Below, piece by piece: positions 19,628 through 29,623 of a stretch of 64,000 bases of DNA. Position 1 is the first letter of the stretch. Every line of letters starts with the position of its first letter. The translations under genes and the position numbers were made by a program. The DNA lies in NCBI RefSeq assembly GCF_013344685.1, contig NZ_CP050137.1, positions 4,271,001 to 4,335,000 of the forward strand, written 5' to 3'. Origin of the DNA: Sphingomonas sp. CL5.1. GTDB taxonomy: Bacteria; Pseudomonadota; Alphaproteobacteria; Sphingomonadales; Sphingomonadaceae. Under the pieces are notes generated by a model, which did no database searches, was not told the origin of the DNA, and saw only the letters and a list, made by a program, of their open reading frames with translations.

Positions 19628-20215
19628 GTGGCGAAGCTCTATTTCTACTACGCCTCGATGAACGCGGGGAAGTCGACCACGCTGCTGCAGGCCGATTTCA
19701 ACTATCGCGAGCGCGGCATGGCGACGATGCTGTTCACCGCCGCCGTGGACGATCGCTTCGCGGCGGGGACGATCTCGTCGCGGATCGGCCTCACCGCCCC
19801 GGCGACGCTGTTCGATGCGGCGACCGACATCGCCGGCCTCGCGCTGGAGCGGCACGCGGCCGGGCCGCTGGCCTGCGTGCTGGTGGACGAGGCGCAGTTC
19901 CTGACCGCCGCGCAAGTCGATCAGCTCGCGCATCTCGCCGATACGCATGGCATCCCGGTGCTCGCCTATGGCCTGCGCACCGATTTCCGGGGCGCGCTGT
20001 TCGAGGGATCGGCGCGGCTGCTGGCGCTGGCCGACGCGCTGATCGAGATAAAGTCGGTCTGCGCATGCGGGCGCAAGGCGACGATGAACCTGCGTGTCGA
20101 TGCGGAAGGCCGCGCGGTGGCGGAAGGCCGCCAGACCGAGATCGGCGGCAACGACCGCTATGTCGCGCTGTGCCGGCGGCATTTCGTGGAGGCGATGGCG
20201 GAAGCGCGCCGATAG
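19628..20215 (+). CDS. tdk: Thymidine kinase
   Basis: Phosphorylates thymidine to dTMP in nucleoside salvage. It is 195 residues long and of the class II (TK1-like) type. Motifs: P-loop SMNAGKST at residues 10-17, VDEAQFL, the lasso region with the zinc-site remnants CAC...CRRHF and GGNDRYVALC. The GTG at 19628 is preceded by a G-rich ribosome site (GGGGGCGG), 15 bp after rbfA. The first zinc pair is C-x-C where E. coli has C-x-x-C, a one-residue shortening. Confidence 0.95.
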   Translation: MAKLYFYYASMNAGKSTTLLQADFNYRERGMATMLFTAAVDDRFAAGTISSRIGLTAPATLFDAATDIAGLALERHAAGPLACVLVDEAQFLTAAQVDQLAHLADTHGIPVLAYGLRTDFRGALFEGSARLLALADALIEIKSVCACGRKATMNLRVDAEGRAVAEGRQTEIGGNDRYVALCRRHFVEAMAEARR

Positions 20216-20261
20216 GCCCCTCCCCTATCCATCCGCCCGCTTCGTCCCTAGATCACGCGCC

Positions 20262-20954
20262 ATGAACCCCGACAATGTCTTCTATGCCGCGGCGGTGTGG
20301 ATCATCCCGCTGGTGATCGCGATCGTGTTCCACGAGGTGGCGCACGGGCTGATGGCGCGCGCGCTCGGCGATCCGACCGCGCATGAACAAAGGCGGCTGA
20401 GCTTCAACCCGCTACGCCACGTCGATCCGATCGGGACGGTGGTGCTGCCGCTGATCCTCGCGCTCGCCAAGGCGCCGGTGTTCGGCTGGGCCAAACCGGT
20501 GCCGGTCGATGCGACGCGGCTGCGCAACCCGCGCTGGGGGATGGTGGCGGTGGCACTCGCCGGGCCGGGGATGAACCTGCTGCTCGCCGCAGTGACGGCG
20601 TTGGCGGTCGGCGTGATCTCGGGCAGCGCGCTCGGCAACGGGCCGCCGCAGGGCGTGACCGGCTTCGTCTGGGCGAACCTCGTCAACTTCCTGATGATCA
20701 ACATCTTCCTCGCGGTGTTCAACCTGCTGCCGATCCCGCCCTTCGACGGCGGGCATGTCGTGGAGGGCGTGCTGCCCCGCCGACCCGCCGCGCAATGGGC
20801 GAAGCTGGCGCGGTTCGGCTTTCCGCTGCTGATTCTGCTGCTGGTGGTGCTGCCGACGATCTTCCCCAGGGCGAGCATCATGCAGCATATCGTCGGCCCG
20901 CCCGCCGACGCGCTGCTCCACGCCTATCTGCGGTTCGCGAACCTGTTCGCGTGA
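20262..20954 (+). CDS. Site-2 protease-like membrane peptidase (M50 family)
   Basis: Intramembrane zinc metalloprotease of the SpoIVFB/S2P-like group without PDZ domains. The protein has 230 residues and about five to six hydrophobic helices. The metal site is HEVAH (about residues 24-28) together with the downstream LLPIPPFDGGHV block that supplies the third ligand. An internal arm (FGWAKPVPVD) is typical of this subgroup. The 4-base overlap with truB (GTGA) indicates translational coupling. No substrate is known for these short housekeeping members. Confidence 0.9.
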   Translation: MNPDNVFYAAAVWIIPLVIAIVFHEVAHGLMARALGDPTAHEQRRLSFNPLRHVDPIGTVVLPLILALAKAPVFGWAKPVPVDATRLRNPRWGMVAVALAGPGMNLLLAAVTALAVGVISGSALGNGPPQGVTGFVWANLVNFLMINIFLAVFNLLPIPPFDGGHVVEGVLPRRPAAQWAKLARFGFPLLILLLVVLPTIFPRASIMQHIVGPPADALLHAYLRFANLFA

Positions 20955-21841
20955 ACGGCTGGATCATTATCGACAAGCCGCTCGGCCTCGGCTCGACGCA
21001 GGCGGTGAGCGCGGTGAAGCGGGCGCTGCGCGCCGGCGGGTACGGCAAGGCGAAGGTCGGGCACGGCGGCACGCTCGATCCGCTCGCGTCGGGCGTGCTG
21101 CCGATCGCGCTGGGCGAGGCGACCAAGCTCGCCGGGCGGATGCTCGACAGCGACAAGATCTACGACTTCACGATCCGCTTCGGCGAGGAGACCGACACGC
21201 TCGACGCGGAAGGCCCGGTGACCGCCACCAGCCCCGTCCGCCCGACCCGCGCGGCGGTGGAGGCGGCGCTGCCGCGTTTCACCGGCCCGATCGCGCAGGT
21301 GCCGCCGGCCTATTCCGCGCTGAAGGTGGACGGCCAGCGCGCCTATGACCTCGCGCGTGCAGGCGAGGAAGTAGCGCTCAAGAGCCGCGACGTAGTGATC
21401 CACGCGCTCACCCCCCATTCCACGCCGGACGGCGCGCTGGAGGAGATCACCCTCACCGCCAATGTCTCGAAGGGCACGTACATCCGCTCCCTCGCCCGCG
21501 ATATCGCGCGGACGCTTGGAACCCTCGGCCATGTCACCTATCTGAGGCGGGTCAAGGCGGGGCCGTTCGGCCTCGATCACGCGATATCGCTGGACAAACT
21601 GGCCGAATTGGGCCAAGGGCGCGCGCTTGAACAATCTCTCCTGCCATTGAGGGCGGCGCTGGACGACATCCCGGCTCTCTCCCTCTCTCCCGACCAGGCA
21701 GGGGCGCTCCGTCAGGGGCGCGTTCTGGCCGGGATCGCCGCCGGGGATGGCCTTCGCCTCGCGCTGCTGGACGATGTGCCGGTGGCGCTGGTCGATGTGG
21801 CGGATCGTGAGGTCCGCGTCGTCCGCGGCTTCAACCTGTGA
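20951..21841 (+). CDS. truB: tRNA pseudouridine(55) synthase TruB
   Basis: Converts uridine 55 of the tRNA T-arm to pseudouridine. It is 296 residues long. The catalytic Asp lies in GHGGTLDPLASGVL (about residue 42), with the tRNA-binding QVPPAYSALKVDGQRAY block and the KGTYIRSLARD motif of the family. The start GTG (20951) overlaps the protease TGA by 4 bases. A longer frame up to 20795 is the shadow of the protease gene. rpsO follows after 25 bp. Confidence 0.96.
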   Translation: MNGWIIIDKPLGLGSTQAVSAVKRALRAGGYGKAKVGHGGTLDPLASGVLPIALGEATKLAGRMLDSDKIYDFTIRFGEETDTLDAEGPVTATSPVRPTRAAVEAALPRFTGPIAQVPPAYSALKVDGQRAYDLARAGEEVALKSRDVVIHALTPHSTPDGALEEITLTANVSKGTYIRSLARDIARTLGTLGHVTYLRRVKAGPFGLDHAISLDKLAELGQGRALEQSLLPLRAALDDIPALSLSPDQAGALRQGRVLAGIAAGDGLRLALLDDVPVALVDVADREVRVVRGFNL

Positions 21842-21866
21842 CATGATGTCGAAGGACTGAAATTCT

Positions 21867-22136
21867 ATGTCGATTACCGCTGTGCGCCGTCAGGAACTCA
21901 TCAAGGAGCACGCCCGCCAGGAAGGCGATACCGGCTCCCCCGAGGTGCAGGTCGCGATCCTCACGGAGCGCATCCGCAACCTGACCGAGCACTTCAAGGG
22001 CCATGCGAAGGACAATCACTCCCGCCGCGGCCTGCTGATGATGGTCAACCAGCGCCGCTCGCTGCTCGACTATCTCCGCAAGAAGGACGGGGATCGCTAC
22101 CTCGCCCTCATCGCGAAGCTCGGTCTTCGCAAGTGA
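21867..22136 (+). CDS. rpsO: 30S ribosomal protein S15
   Basis: Primary 16S rRNA-binding protein of the small subunit. It is 89 residues long, the universal size, with the conserved [17 protein letters not shown] and [20 protein letters not shown] motifs that contact helix 22. It is followed by the structured leader of pnp, as in E. coli where rpsO and pnp are cotranscribed. Confidence 0.99.
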   Translation: MSITAVRRQELIKEHARQEGDTGSPEVQVAILTERIRNLTEHFKGHAKDNHSRRGLLMMVNQRRSLLDYLRKKDGDRYLALIAKLGLRK

Positions 22137-22139
22137 CAC

Positions 22140-22274
22140 GAAGGGCGCCCTCGCGGCGCCCTTCTCGTATTCGTCGATCCGCAATCCGGCGGATCGGCAT
22201 GAGGCGAAATCTCGCCTCGCGCCGCGCAGGCCGGACAGCCTGCAAAGAGGCCCCCGTCGCATCGGGCGACGGGA
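22140..22274 (+). promoter_or_regulatory. Five-hairpin rpsO-pnp intergenic RNA
   Basis: Five perfect inverted repeats follow each other with almost no free sequence: 22141-22163 (9-bp stem AAGGGCGCC, loop 5), 22176-22195 (7-bp, GATCCGC), 22201-22218 (7-bp, GAGGCGA), 22226-22243 (6-bp, GCAGGC) and 22253-22273 (8-bp, CCCGTCGC). The last ends about 15 nt before the pnp ATG, next to its ribosome site. None is followed by a long T-run. In E. coli the same interval holds a terminator/processing stem, and PNPase autoregulates through RNase III cleavage of its leader. A similar role here is inference. Confidence 0.75.
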
Positions 22275-22288
22275 GTGAAGGAAAACAA

Positions 22289-24619
22289 ATGTTCGATACC
22301 CAGAAGGTAAGCATCGAGTGGGGCGGAAAGACCCTCACGCTCGAAACGGGCAAGGTTGCCCGTCAGGCCGACGGCGCGGTGATCGCGACGCTCGGCGAAA
22401 CGGTGGTGCTGTGCGCCGTCACCGCCGCCAAGTCGGTGAAGGAGGGGCAGGATTTCTTCCCGCTCACCGTCCATTATCAGGAAAAATTCTCGTCCGCCGG
22501 GCGCATCCCGGGCGGCTTCTTCAAGCGCGAGCGCGGCGCGACCGAGCGTGAGACCTTGGTCAGCCGCCTGATCGACCGCCCGGTCCGCCCGCTGTTCCCG
22601 GAAGGCTTCTACAACGAGATCAACTGCATCGCGCAGGTGCTCTCCTATGACGGCGAGAACGAGCCGGACATCCTGGCGATGGTCGCCGCATCCGCCGCGC
22701 TCACCATCTCCGGCGTGCCGTTCATGGGGCCGATCGGCGCCGCGCGCGTCGGCTACAAGGACGGCGAATATCAACTCAACCCGACCGATGCCGAGATCGC
22801 CGAGGGCGAGCTGGATCTGGTCGTCGCCGCCACGCATGACGCGGTGATGATGGTCGAATCCGAAGCCAAGGAGCTTTCGGAAGAGGTGATGCTCGGCGCG
22901 GTGCTGTTCGCGCACAAGGCGTGCCAGCAGGTTGTCGACGCGATCATCGACCTCGCCGAGAAGGCCGCCAAGGAGCCGTGGGAGCTTCCCGCCAACGACG
23001 GCCAGAAGGCGCTGAAGGCCGAGCTGAAGAAGCTGATCGGCAAGGACATCACCGCCGCCTACAAGCTCACCGACAAGCAGGCGCGCCAGACCGCACTGGG
23101 CGAGGCGCGCGCCAAGGCGAAGGCCGCGATGGCCGACAAGCCCGCGCGGGAGCAGCTCGTCGCCGGCAAGCTGGTGAAGAAGCTGGAGGCGGATATCGTC
23201 CGCACCGCGATCCTGAAGGATGGCAAGCGCATCGACGGCCGCACCACCACGCAGGTCCGCCCGATCGAGGCGGAGGTGCACTTCCTGCCGCGCGCGCACG
23301 GCTCCGCCCTGTTCACGCGCGGCGAGACGCAGACAATCGCCACCACCACGCTCGGCACGCGCGACGCGGAGCAGATGATCGACGGGCTGAACGGCCTCTC
23401 CTACCAGCATTTCATGCTGCACTATAACTTCCCGCCCTATTCGGTCGGCGAGGTTGGCCGCTTCGGCGCGCCGGGGCGCCGCGAGGTCGGCCATGGCAAG
23501 CTGGCGTGGCGCGCGCTGCATCCGGTGCTGCCGACGAAGGAGGAGTTCCCCTATACGATCCGCGTCACCAGCGACATCACGGAGTCGAACGGCTCCTCCT
23601 CGATGGCGACGGTGTGCGGCGGCTCGCTGAGCCTGATGGACGCCGGCGTGCCGCTGAAGCGCCCGGTTTCCGGCATCGCGATGGGCCTGATCCTCGAAGG
23701 CAAGGATTTCGCGATCCTGTCCGACATCCTGGGCGACGAGGATCACCTCGGCGACATGGACTTCAAGGTGGCCGGCACGTCCGAAGGCATCACCACGATG
23801 CAGATGGACATCAAGATCGCCGGCATCACCAAGGAGATCTTCGAGGCCGCGCTGGCGCAGGCCAAGGAAGGCCGCGCGCACATCCTGGGCGAGATGAACA
23901 AGGCGCTGGGCGAAACCCGCACCGAGCTTTCCGCCCATGCCCCGCGCATCGAAACGATGCAGATCGACAAGTCGAAGATCCGCGACGTGATCGGGACCGG
24001 CGGCAAGGTGATCCGCGAGATCGTCGCCACCACCGGTGCGAAGGTCGACATCGACGACGAGGGCGTCATCAAGATCAGCTCGTCGGACGGCGCGCAGATC
24101 GAGGCGGCGATGAACTGGATCAAGGGCATCGTCGAGGAAGCCGAAGTCGGCAAGATCTATAACGGCAAGGTCGTCAATCTCGTCGATTTCGGCGCGTTCG
24201 TGAATTTCATGGGCGGCAAGGACGGCCTCGTCCACGTCTCCGAAATCCGCAACGAGCGGGTCGAGAAGGTGTCGGACGTCCTGAAGGAGGGCCAGGAGGT
24301 CAAGGTCAAGGTGCTGGAGATCGACCAGCGCGGCAAGGTTCGCCTGTCGATGCGCGTCGTAGATCAGGAAACCGGCGCCGAACTGGAGGACACCCGCCCG
24401 GCGCGCGAACCGCGCGGCGATCGTGGTGATCGCGGCCCGCGCCGTGACGGCGGCGACCGTGGTGGCCGTGGTGGCGATCGCGGGGACCGCGGCGGCGACC
24501 GTGGCGATCGCGGCCCCCGCCGTGACCGCGGCCCGCGCCGCGAGCGCGGCGAAGGCGGCAGGGAAGACGGCCCCGCCCCGGATTTCGCTCCCGCCTTCCT
24601 GACCGGCGACCGCGACTGA
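22289..24619 (+). CDS. pnp: Polyribonucleotide nucleotidyltransferase (PNPase)
   Basis: Phosphorolytic 3'-5' exoribonuclease, a component of the RNA degradosome. It is 776 residues long with two RNase PH domains (the second catalytic one with [20 protein letters not shown] and [14 protein letters not shown]), a KH domain ([15 protein letters not shown]) and an S1 domain ([15 protein letters not shown]). The last 60 residues are a basic/acidic RGD-RGG-type low-complexity tail (24410-24560), longer than in E. coli. Such tails bind RNA or partners in alphaproteobacteria. The ATG at 22289 follows GAAGGAAAAC. Confidence 0.98.
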   Translation: MFDTQKVSIEWGGKTLTLETGKVARQADGAVIATLGETVVLCAVTAAKSVKEGQDFFPLTVHYQEKFSSAGRIPGGFFKRERGATERETLVSRLIDRPVRPLFPEGFYNEINCIAQVLSYDGENEPDILAMVAASAALTISGVPFMGPIGAARVGYKDGEYQLNPTDAEIAEGELDLVVAATHDAVMMVESEAKELSEEVMLGAVLFAHKACQQVVDAIIDLAEKAAKEPWELPANDGQKALKAELKKLIGKDITAAYKLTDKQARQTALGEARAKAKAAMADKPAREQLVAGKLVKKLEADIVRTAILKDGKRIDGRTTTQVRPIEAEVHFLPRAHGSALFTRGETQTIATTTLGTRDAEQMIDGLNGLSYQHFMLHYNFPPYSVGEVGRFGAPGRREVGHGKLAWRALHPVLPTKEEFPYTIRVTSDITESNGSSSMATVCGGSLSLMDAGVPLKRPVSGIAMGLILEGKDFAILSDILGDEDHLGDMDFKVAGTSEGITTMQMDIKIAGITKEIFEAALAQAKEGRAHILGEMNKALGETRTELSAHAPRIETMQIDKSKIRDVIGTGGKVIREIVATTGAKVDIDDEGVIKISSSDGAQIEAAMNWIKGIVEEAEVGKIYNGKVVNLVDFGAFVNFMGGKDGLVHVSEIRNERVEKVSDVLKEGQEVKVKVLEIDQRGKVRLSMRVVDQETGAELEDTRPAREPRGDRGDRGPRRDGGDRGGRGGDRGDRGGDRGDRGPRRDRGPRRERGEGGREDGPAPDFAPAFLTGDRD

Positions 24620-24647
24620 TCGTCGGCACCGTTCTAGGTGAAACGGA

Positions 24648-24681
24648 AAAGCCCCGGCAGCGATGCCGGGGCTTTCTTTTT
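24648..24681 (+). terminator. Intrinsic terminator after pnp
   Basis: A perfect 12-bp stem (AAAGCCCCGGCA, loop GCGA) is followed by CTTTTT. It ends the rimP-pnp transcription unit, 29 bp after the pnp stop. Confidence 0.95.
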
Positions 24682-25014
24682 CTCCGGTCGCGCAGTTCGC
24701 GAACCCGGCACATGAATGACGAACGCTTCATCCCCTGCCAGCCAGGACCGATCGCCATCTCCTGAATGGCGATCGGTCCCAAGCCTCATGCCGTGGATGA
24801 TGCGGCCGCTATTGCACCCCGGTGGCGATGCCAGTTTTCGCTGCACGTCGACGTGGGGACGGAAGCGGTAATCCTGTCCCGGTTTGCGGGACGTGCAATC
24901 ACGTTCTTTGCCCGCACGGCCGCGTGACGGTTTCTTCCAATCCAACGCGCGGTCACCGGCGTATCCTCCGCGCGCAAATCTCCGGGAGAGTCAACGAACA
25001 TACAGGAGAGAATC
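24682..25014. other. Intergenic region, no gene seen
   Basis: No convincing reading frame in 333 bp. It holds the 14-bp inverted repeat at 24745-24779 (listed separately), a perfect 12-bp palindrome CACGTCGACGTG at 24844-24855 and a short hairpin GTCCCG/CGGGAC at 24876-24892. The ribosome site of the next gene (ACAGGAGAG) is at the right end. The promoter of the methyltransferase gene must lie here but is not recognisable. Confidence 0.6.
24745..24779. repeat. Perfect 14-bp inverted repeat
   Basis: GGACCGATCGCCAT is separated by 7 bases (CTCCTGA) from its exact reverse complement. There is no T-run on either side, so it does not read as an intrinsic terminator. It may be an RNA hairpin or a repeat element. 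Confidence 0.8.
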
Positions 25015-26076
25015 ATGCCCGCCGCGATCGATGAAGCGAAGCTCCACGCCTTTGCCATGAAGATGCTGGGCGATCTGGGCGGCGCGATGAGCGTGCCGAC
25101 CGTGCGGCTCGGCTTTCGGCTGGGGCTGTTCGATGCGCTCGCGGCCGGCCCGGCCACTTCAACCGAGCTGGCGCAGCGCGCGGGTGGCCTGCACGAACGC
25201 TATGTGCGCGAATGGGCGCTGGCGCAGGCGGCCAACGGCTATGTCGAGTTCGATCCCGCGACGGAACGGTTCAGCCTCTCGCCCGAGCAGGCGATGGTGT
25301 TCCACGTCAGCGACAGCCCGGTGTATCTCGCCGGCGCGTTCGAGGTGGTCGCCGCGATGATCGAGGCGGAAGCGAAGGTCGAGGAATGTTTCCGCAACGG
25401 CAGCGGCGTGCGCTGGGGCGATCACGCCGGCTGCCTGTTCTGCGCGACCGGCGCTTTCTTCCGGCCCGGCTATGTCAACAATATCGTCCAGTCGTGGATT
25501 CCGGCGCTGGACGGGGCGGAGGCGAAGCTGCGCGGCGGCGCGAAGGTGGCGGATATCGGATGCGGGGTCGGATTCTCGACGCTGCTGATGGCCCGCGCCT
25601 ATCCCGAGAGCAGGTTCGTCGGCTATGACTTCCACGCGCCCTCGGTCGAGCAAGCGCGGCGCCACGCGCAGGAACATGGCCTCGACGACCGGGTGCGCTT
25701 CGAGGTTTCGGCCGCGAAGGACATCGCCGGGCGCGATTTCGATCTCGTCACGACGTTCGATTGCCTGCACGACATGGGCGACCCGCGCGGCTGCGCCGCG
25801 CATGTCCGCGAGATGCTCGCGCCCGGCGGAAGCTGGATGATCGTCGAGCCGATCGCGGGCGACCGGCCGGAGCAGAACCTCAATACGATCGGCCGCCTGT
25901 TCTACAACGCCTCCACCATGATCTGCGTCCCCACCTCGCTCGATCAGGAAGTCGGCGCGGGCCTCGGCGCGCAGGCCGGCGAGGCCAAGCTCACGCAAGT
26001 CGTCCGCGACGGCGGCTTCGCCAGTGTGCGCCGCGCGACGGAGGGGCCGTTCAACATGGTGCTGGAGGCGCGATAG
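25015..26076 (+). CDS. Class I SAM-dependent methyltransferase with winged-helix N-terminus
   Basis: Methyltransferase of 353 residues. The N-terminal 90 residues form a helix-turn-helix-like dimerisation part (FRLGLFDALA...RYVREWALAQAANGYVEFD), as in rhodomycin/O-methyltransferase-like proteins. The Rossmann part has motif I VADIGCGVGFSTLLMA (about residue 178) and LVTTFDCLHDMGDPRG later. Its GCLFCATGAFF segment contains two Cys. The start follows AGGAGAG. It is transcribed alone, towards the aldolase gene (9 bp between stops). The substrate is unknown. Confidence 0.88.
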   Translation: MPAAIDEAKLHAFAMKMLGDLGGAMSVPTVRLGFRLGLFDALAAGPATSTELAQRAGGLHERYVREWALAQAANGYVEFDPATERFSLSPEQAMVFHVSDSPVYLAGAFEVVAAMIEAEAKVEECFRNGSGVRWGDHAGCLFCATGAFFRPGYVNNIVQSWIPALDGAEAKLRGGAKVADIGCGVGFSTLLMARAYPESRFVGYDFHAPSVEQARRHAQEHGLDDRVRFEVSAAKDIAGRDFDLVTTFDCLHDMGDPRGCAAHVREMLAPGGSWMIVEPIAGDRPEQNLNTIGRLFYNASTMICVPTSLDQEVGAGLGAQAGEAKLTQVVRDGGFASVRRATEGPFNMVLEAR

Positions 26077-26085
26077 TCGCTCCGC

Positions 26086-26859
26086 TCACTCCCGATAGCT
26101 GGGGTCGATCCGGTCGAGCTTCCTGAGCAGCGCCGGCCATGCCAGCCTCTCCGCCACCATCCCCATGCCCTTCGGCGCGGATTGCCGCGCCACCTTGTCC
26201 TCCACGCCCTGCGGCGGGGTGTTGAGGTTCTCCTTGCCGGCCGAGAGCATCAGCACCTGCGCCTCACACGCGCGCTCCAGGAAATAGAGCCGCAGGAAGC
26301 ACGCCCCAACGCTATTGCCCACCGTCAGCGTGCCGTGGTTACGGAGGATCATCGCATGCTTGTCGCCGATATCCACCACCAGCCGCTCGCGCTCCTCCAG
26401 ATCGGTCGCGATGCCCTCGTAATCGTGATAGGCAACGTCATGCCCCGCGATCATCGAAGTCTGGGTATGCGGCAGCAGGCCGAATTCCATCGCCGACACC
26501 GCCTGTCCATGCGGCGTATGCAGGTGCATCACCGCCTGCGCGTCCTCGCGCGCGATGTGGATCGCGGAATGGATGGTGAAGCCCGCCGGATTGACCGGGT
26601 GCGTCGTCGGGCCGACCGGATTGCCCTCCACATCGATCTTCACCAGCGAGGAGGCGGTGATCTCCTCGAACATCATGTCATAGGGATTGATGAGGAAATG
26701 ATGCTCCGGCCCCGGCACCCGTGCCGACAGATGCGTGAAGATCAGGTCGTCCCAGCCGTAGAGCGCGACGAGGCGATAGGCGGCGGCGAGATCGACCCGC
26801 GCTTCCCACTCGCCGGGGGCATATTGCGGCTTGCTATCGACGGTCGCCAGCGTGGCCAT
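26086..26859 (-). CDS. Class II aldolase/adducin family protein
   Basis: 257 residues of the zinc-dependent aldolase/adducin fold. Metal-binding histidines are visible in AVMHLHTPHG (about residues 110-120) and in the distal ILRNHGTL. GDDLIFTHLSAR-type sequence is at the N-terminal end (GWDDLIFTHLSARVPG). The family includes fuculose- and ribulose-phosphate aldolases as well as many of unknown substrate; the long acidic C-terminal tail fits the latter group. The ATG at 26859 has CAGGAGAG upstream. It is divergent from clpB, with a palindrome in the shared 128-bp interval. Confidence 0.88.
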   Translation of the reverse strand: MATLATVDSKPQYAPGEWEARVDLAAAYRLVALYGWDDLIFTHLSARVPGPEHHFLINPYDMMFEEITASSLVKIDVEGNPVGPTTHPVNPAGFTIHSAIHIAREDAQAVMHLHTPHGQAVSAMEFGLLPHTQTSMIAGHDVAYHDYEGIATDLEERERLVVDIGDKHAMILRNHGTLTVGNSVGACFLRLYFLERACEAQVLMLSAGKENLNTPPQGVEDKVARQSAPKGMGMVAERLAWPALLRKLDRIDPSYRE

Positions 26860-26939
26860 GACTCGCTCTCCTGTTTCGATTTGCAACCCTTGTACCGCCG
26901 ATCCGTTGCCATCGCCACCTTCCTCGCCGCACCCTCTTG

Positions 26940-26957
26940 TGTGGCAAAAATGCCACA
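26940..26957. promoter_or_regulatory. Operator-like palindrome between the aldolase gene and clpB
   Basis: Perfect dyad TGTGGCA-AAAA-TGCCACA in the 128-bp divergent interval, 31 bp before the clpB ATG. It has the form of a transcription-factor site. A CTTG box (26936-26939) just before it could belong to a heat-shock sigma factor promoter for clpB, but the -10 element is not convincing. Confidence 0.45.
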
Positions 26958-26987
26958 TTACATCCCTGCCATCTCAAGGGGAGCTGT

Positions 26988-29567
<2,580 letters not shown>

Positions 29568-29583
29568 GAACGGGGCGGGCGAG

Positions 29584-29623
29584 GAGTCATGCGATCCTCG
29601 CTCGCCTCCGTCGCTCATGACTC
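29584..29623. repeat. Inverted repeat at the clpB / sulfotransferase junction
   Basis: GAGTCATG (29584-29591) and its reverse complement CATGACTC (29616-29623) flank 24 bases. A competing stem (CGAGGA/TCCTCG) overlaps it. It lies between two convergent stops. It may reduce read-through, but no T-run is present. Confidence 0.45.

Noticed and set aside
24745..24779. Inverted repeat as a second terminator for pnp
   Set aside because: There is no T-run on either strand, and a perfect terminator already lies upstream at 24648-24681.
26936..26965. Confident heat-shock sigma factor promoter for clpB
   Set aside because: Only the CTTG part matches; the -10 sequence at the right distance is poor, so it is mentioned only as a possibility.
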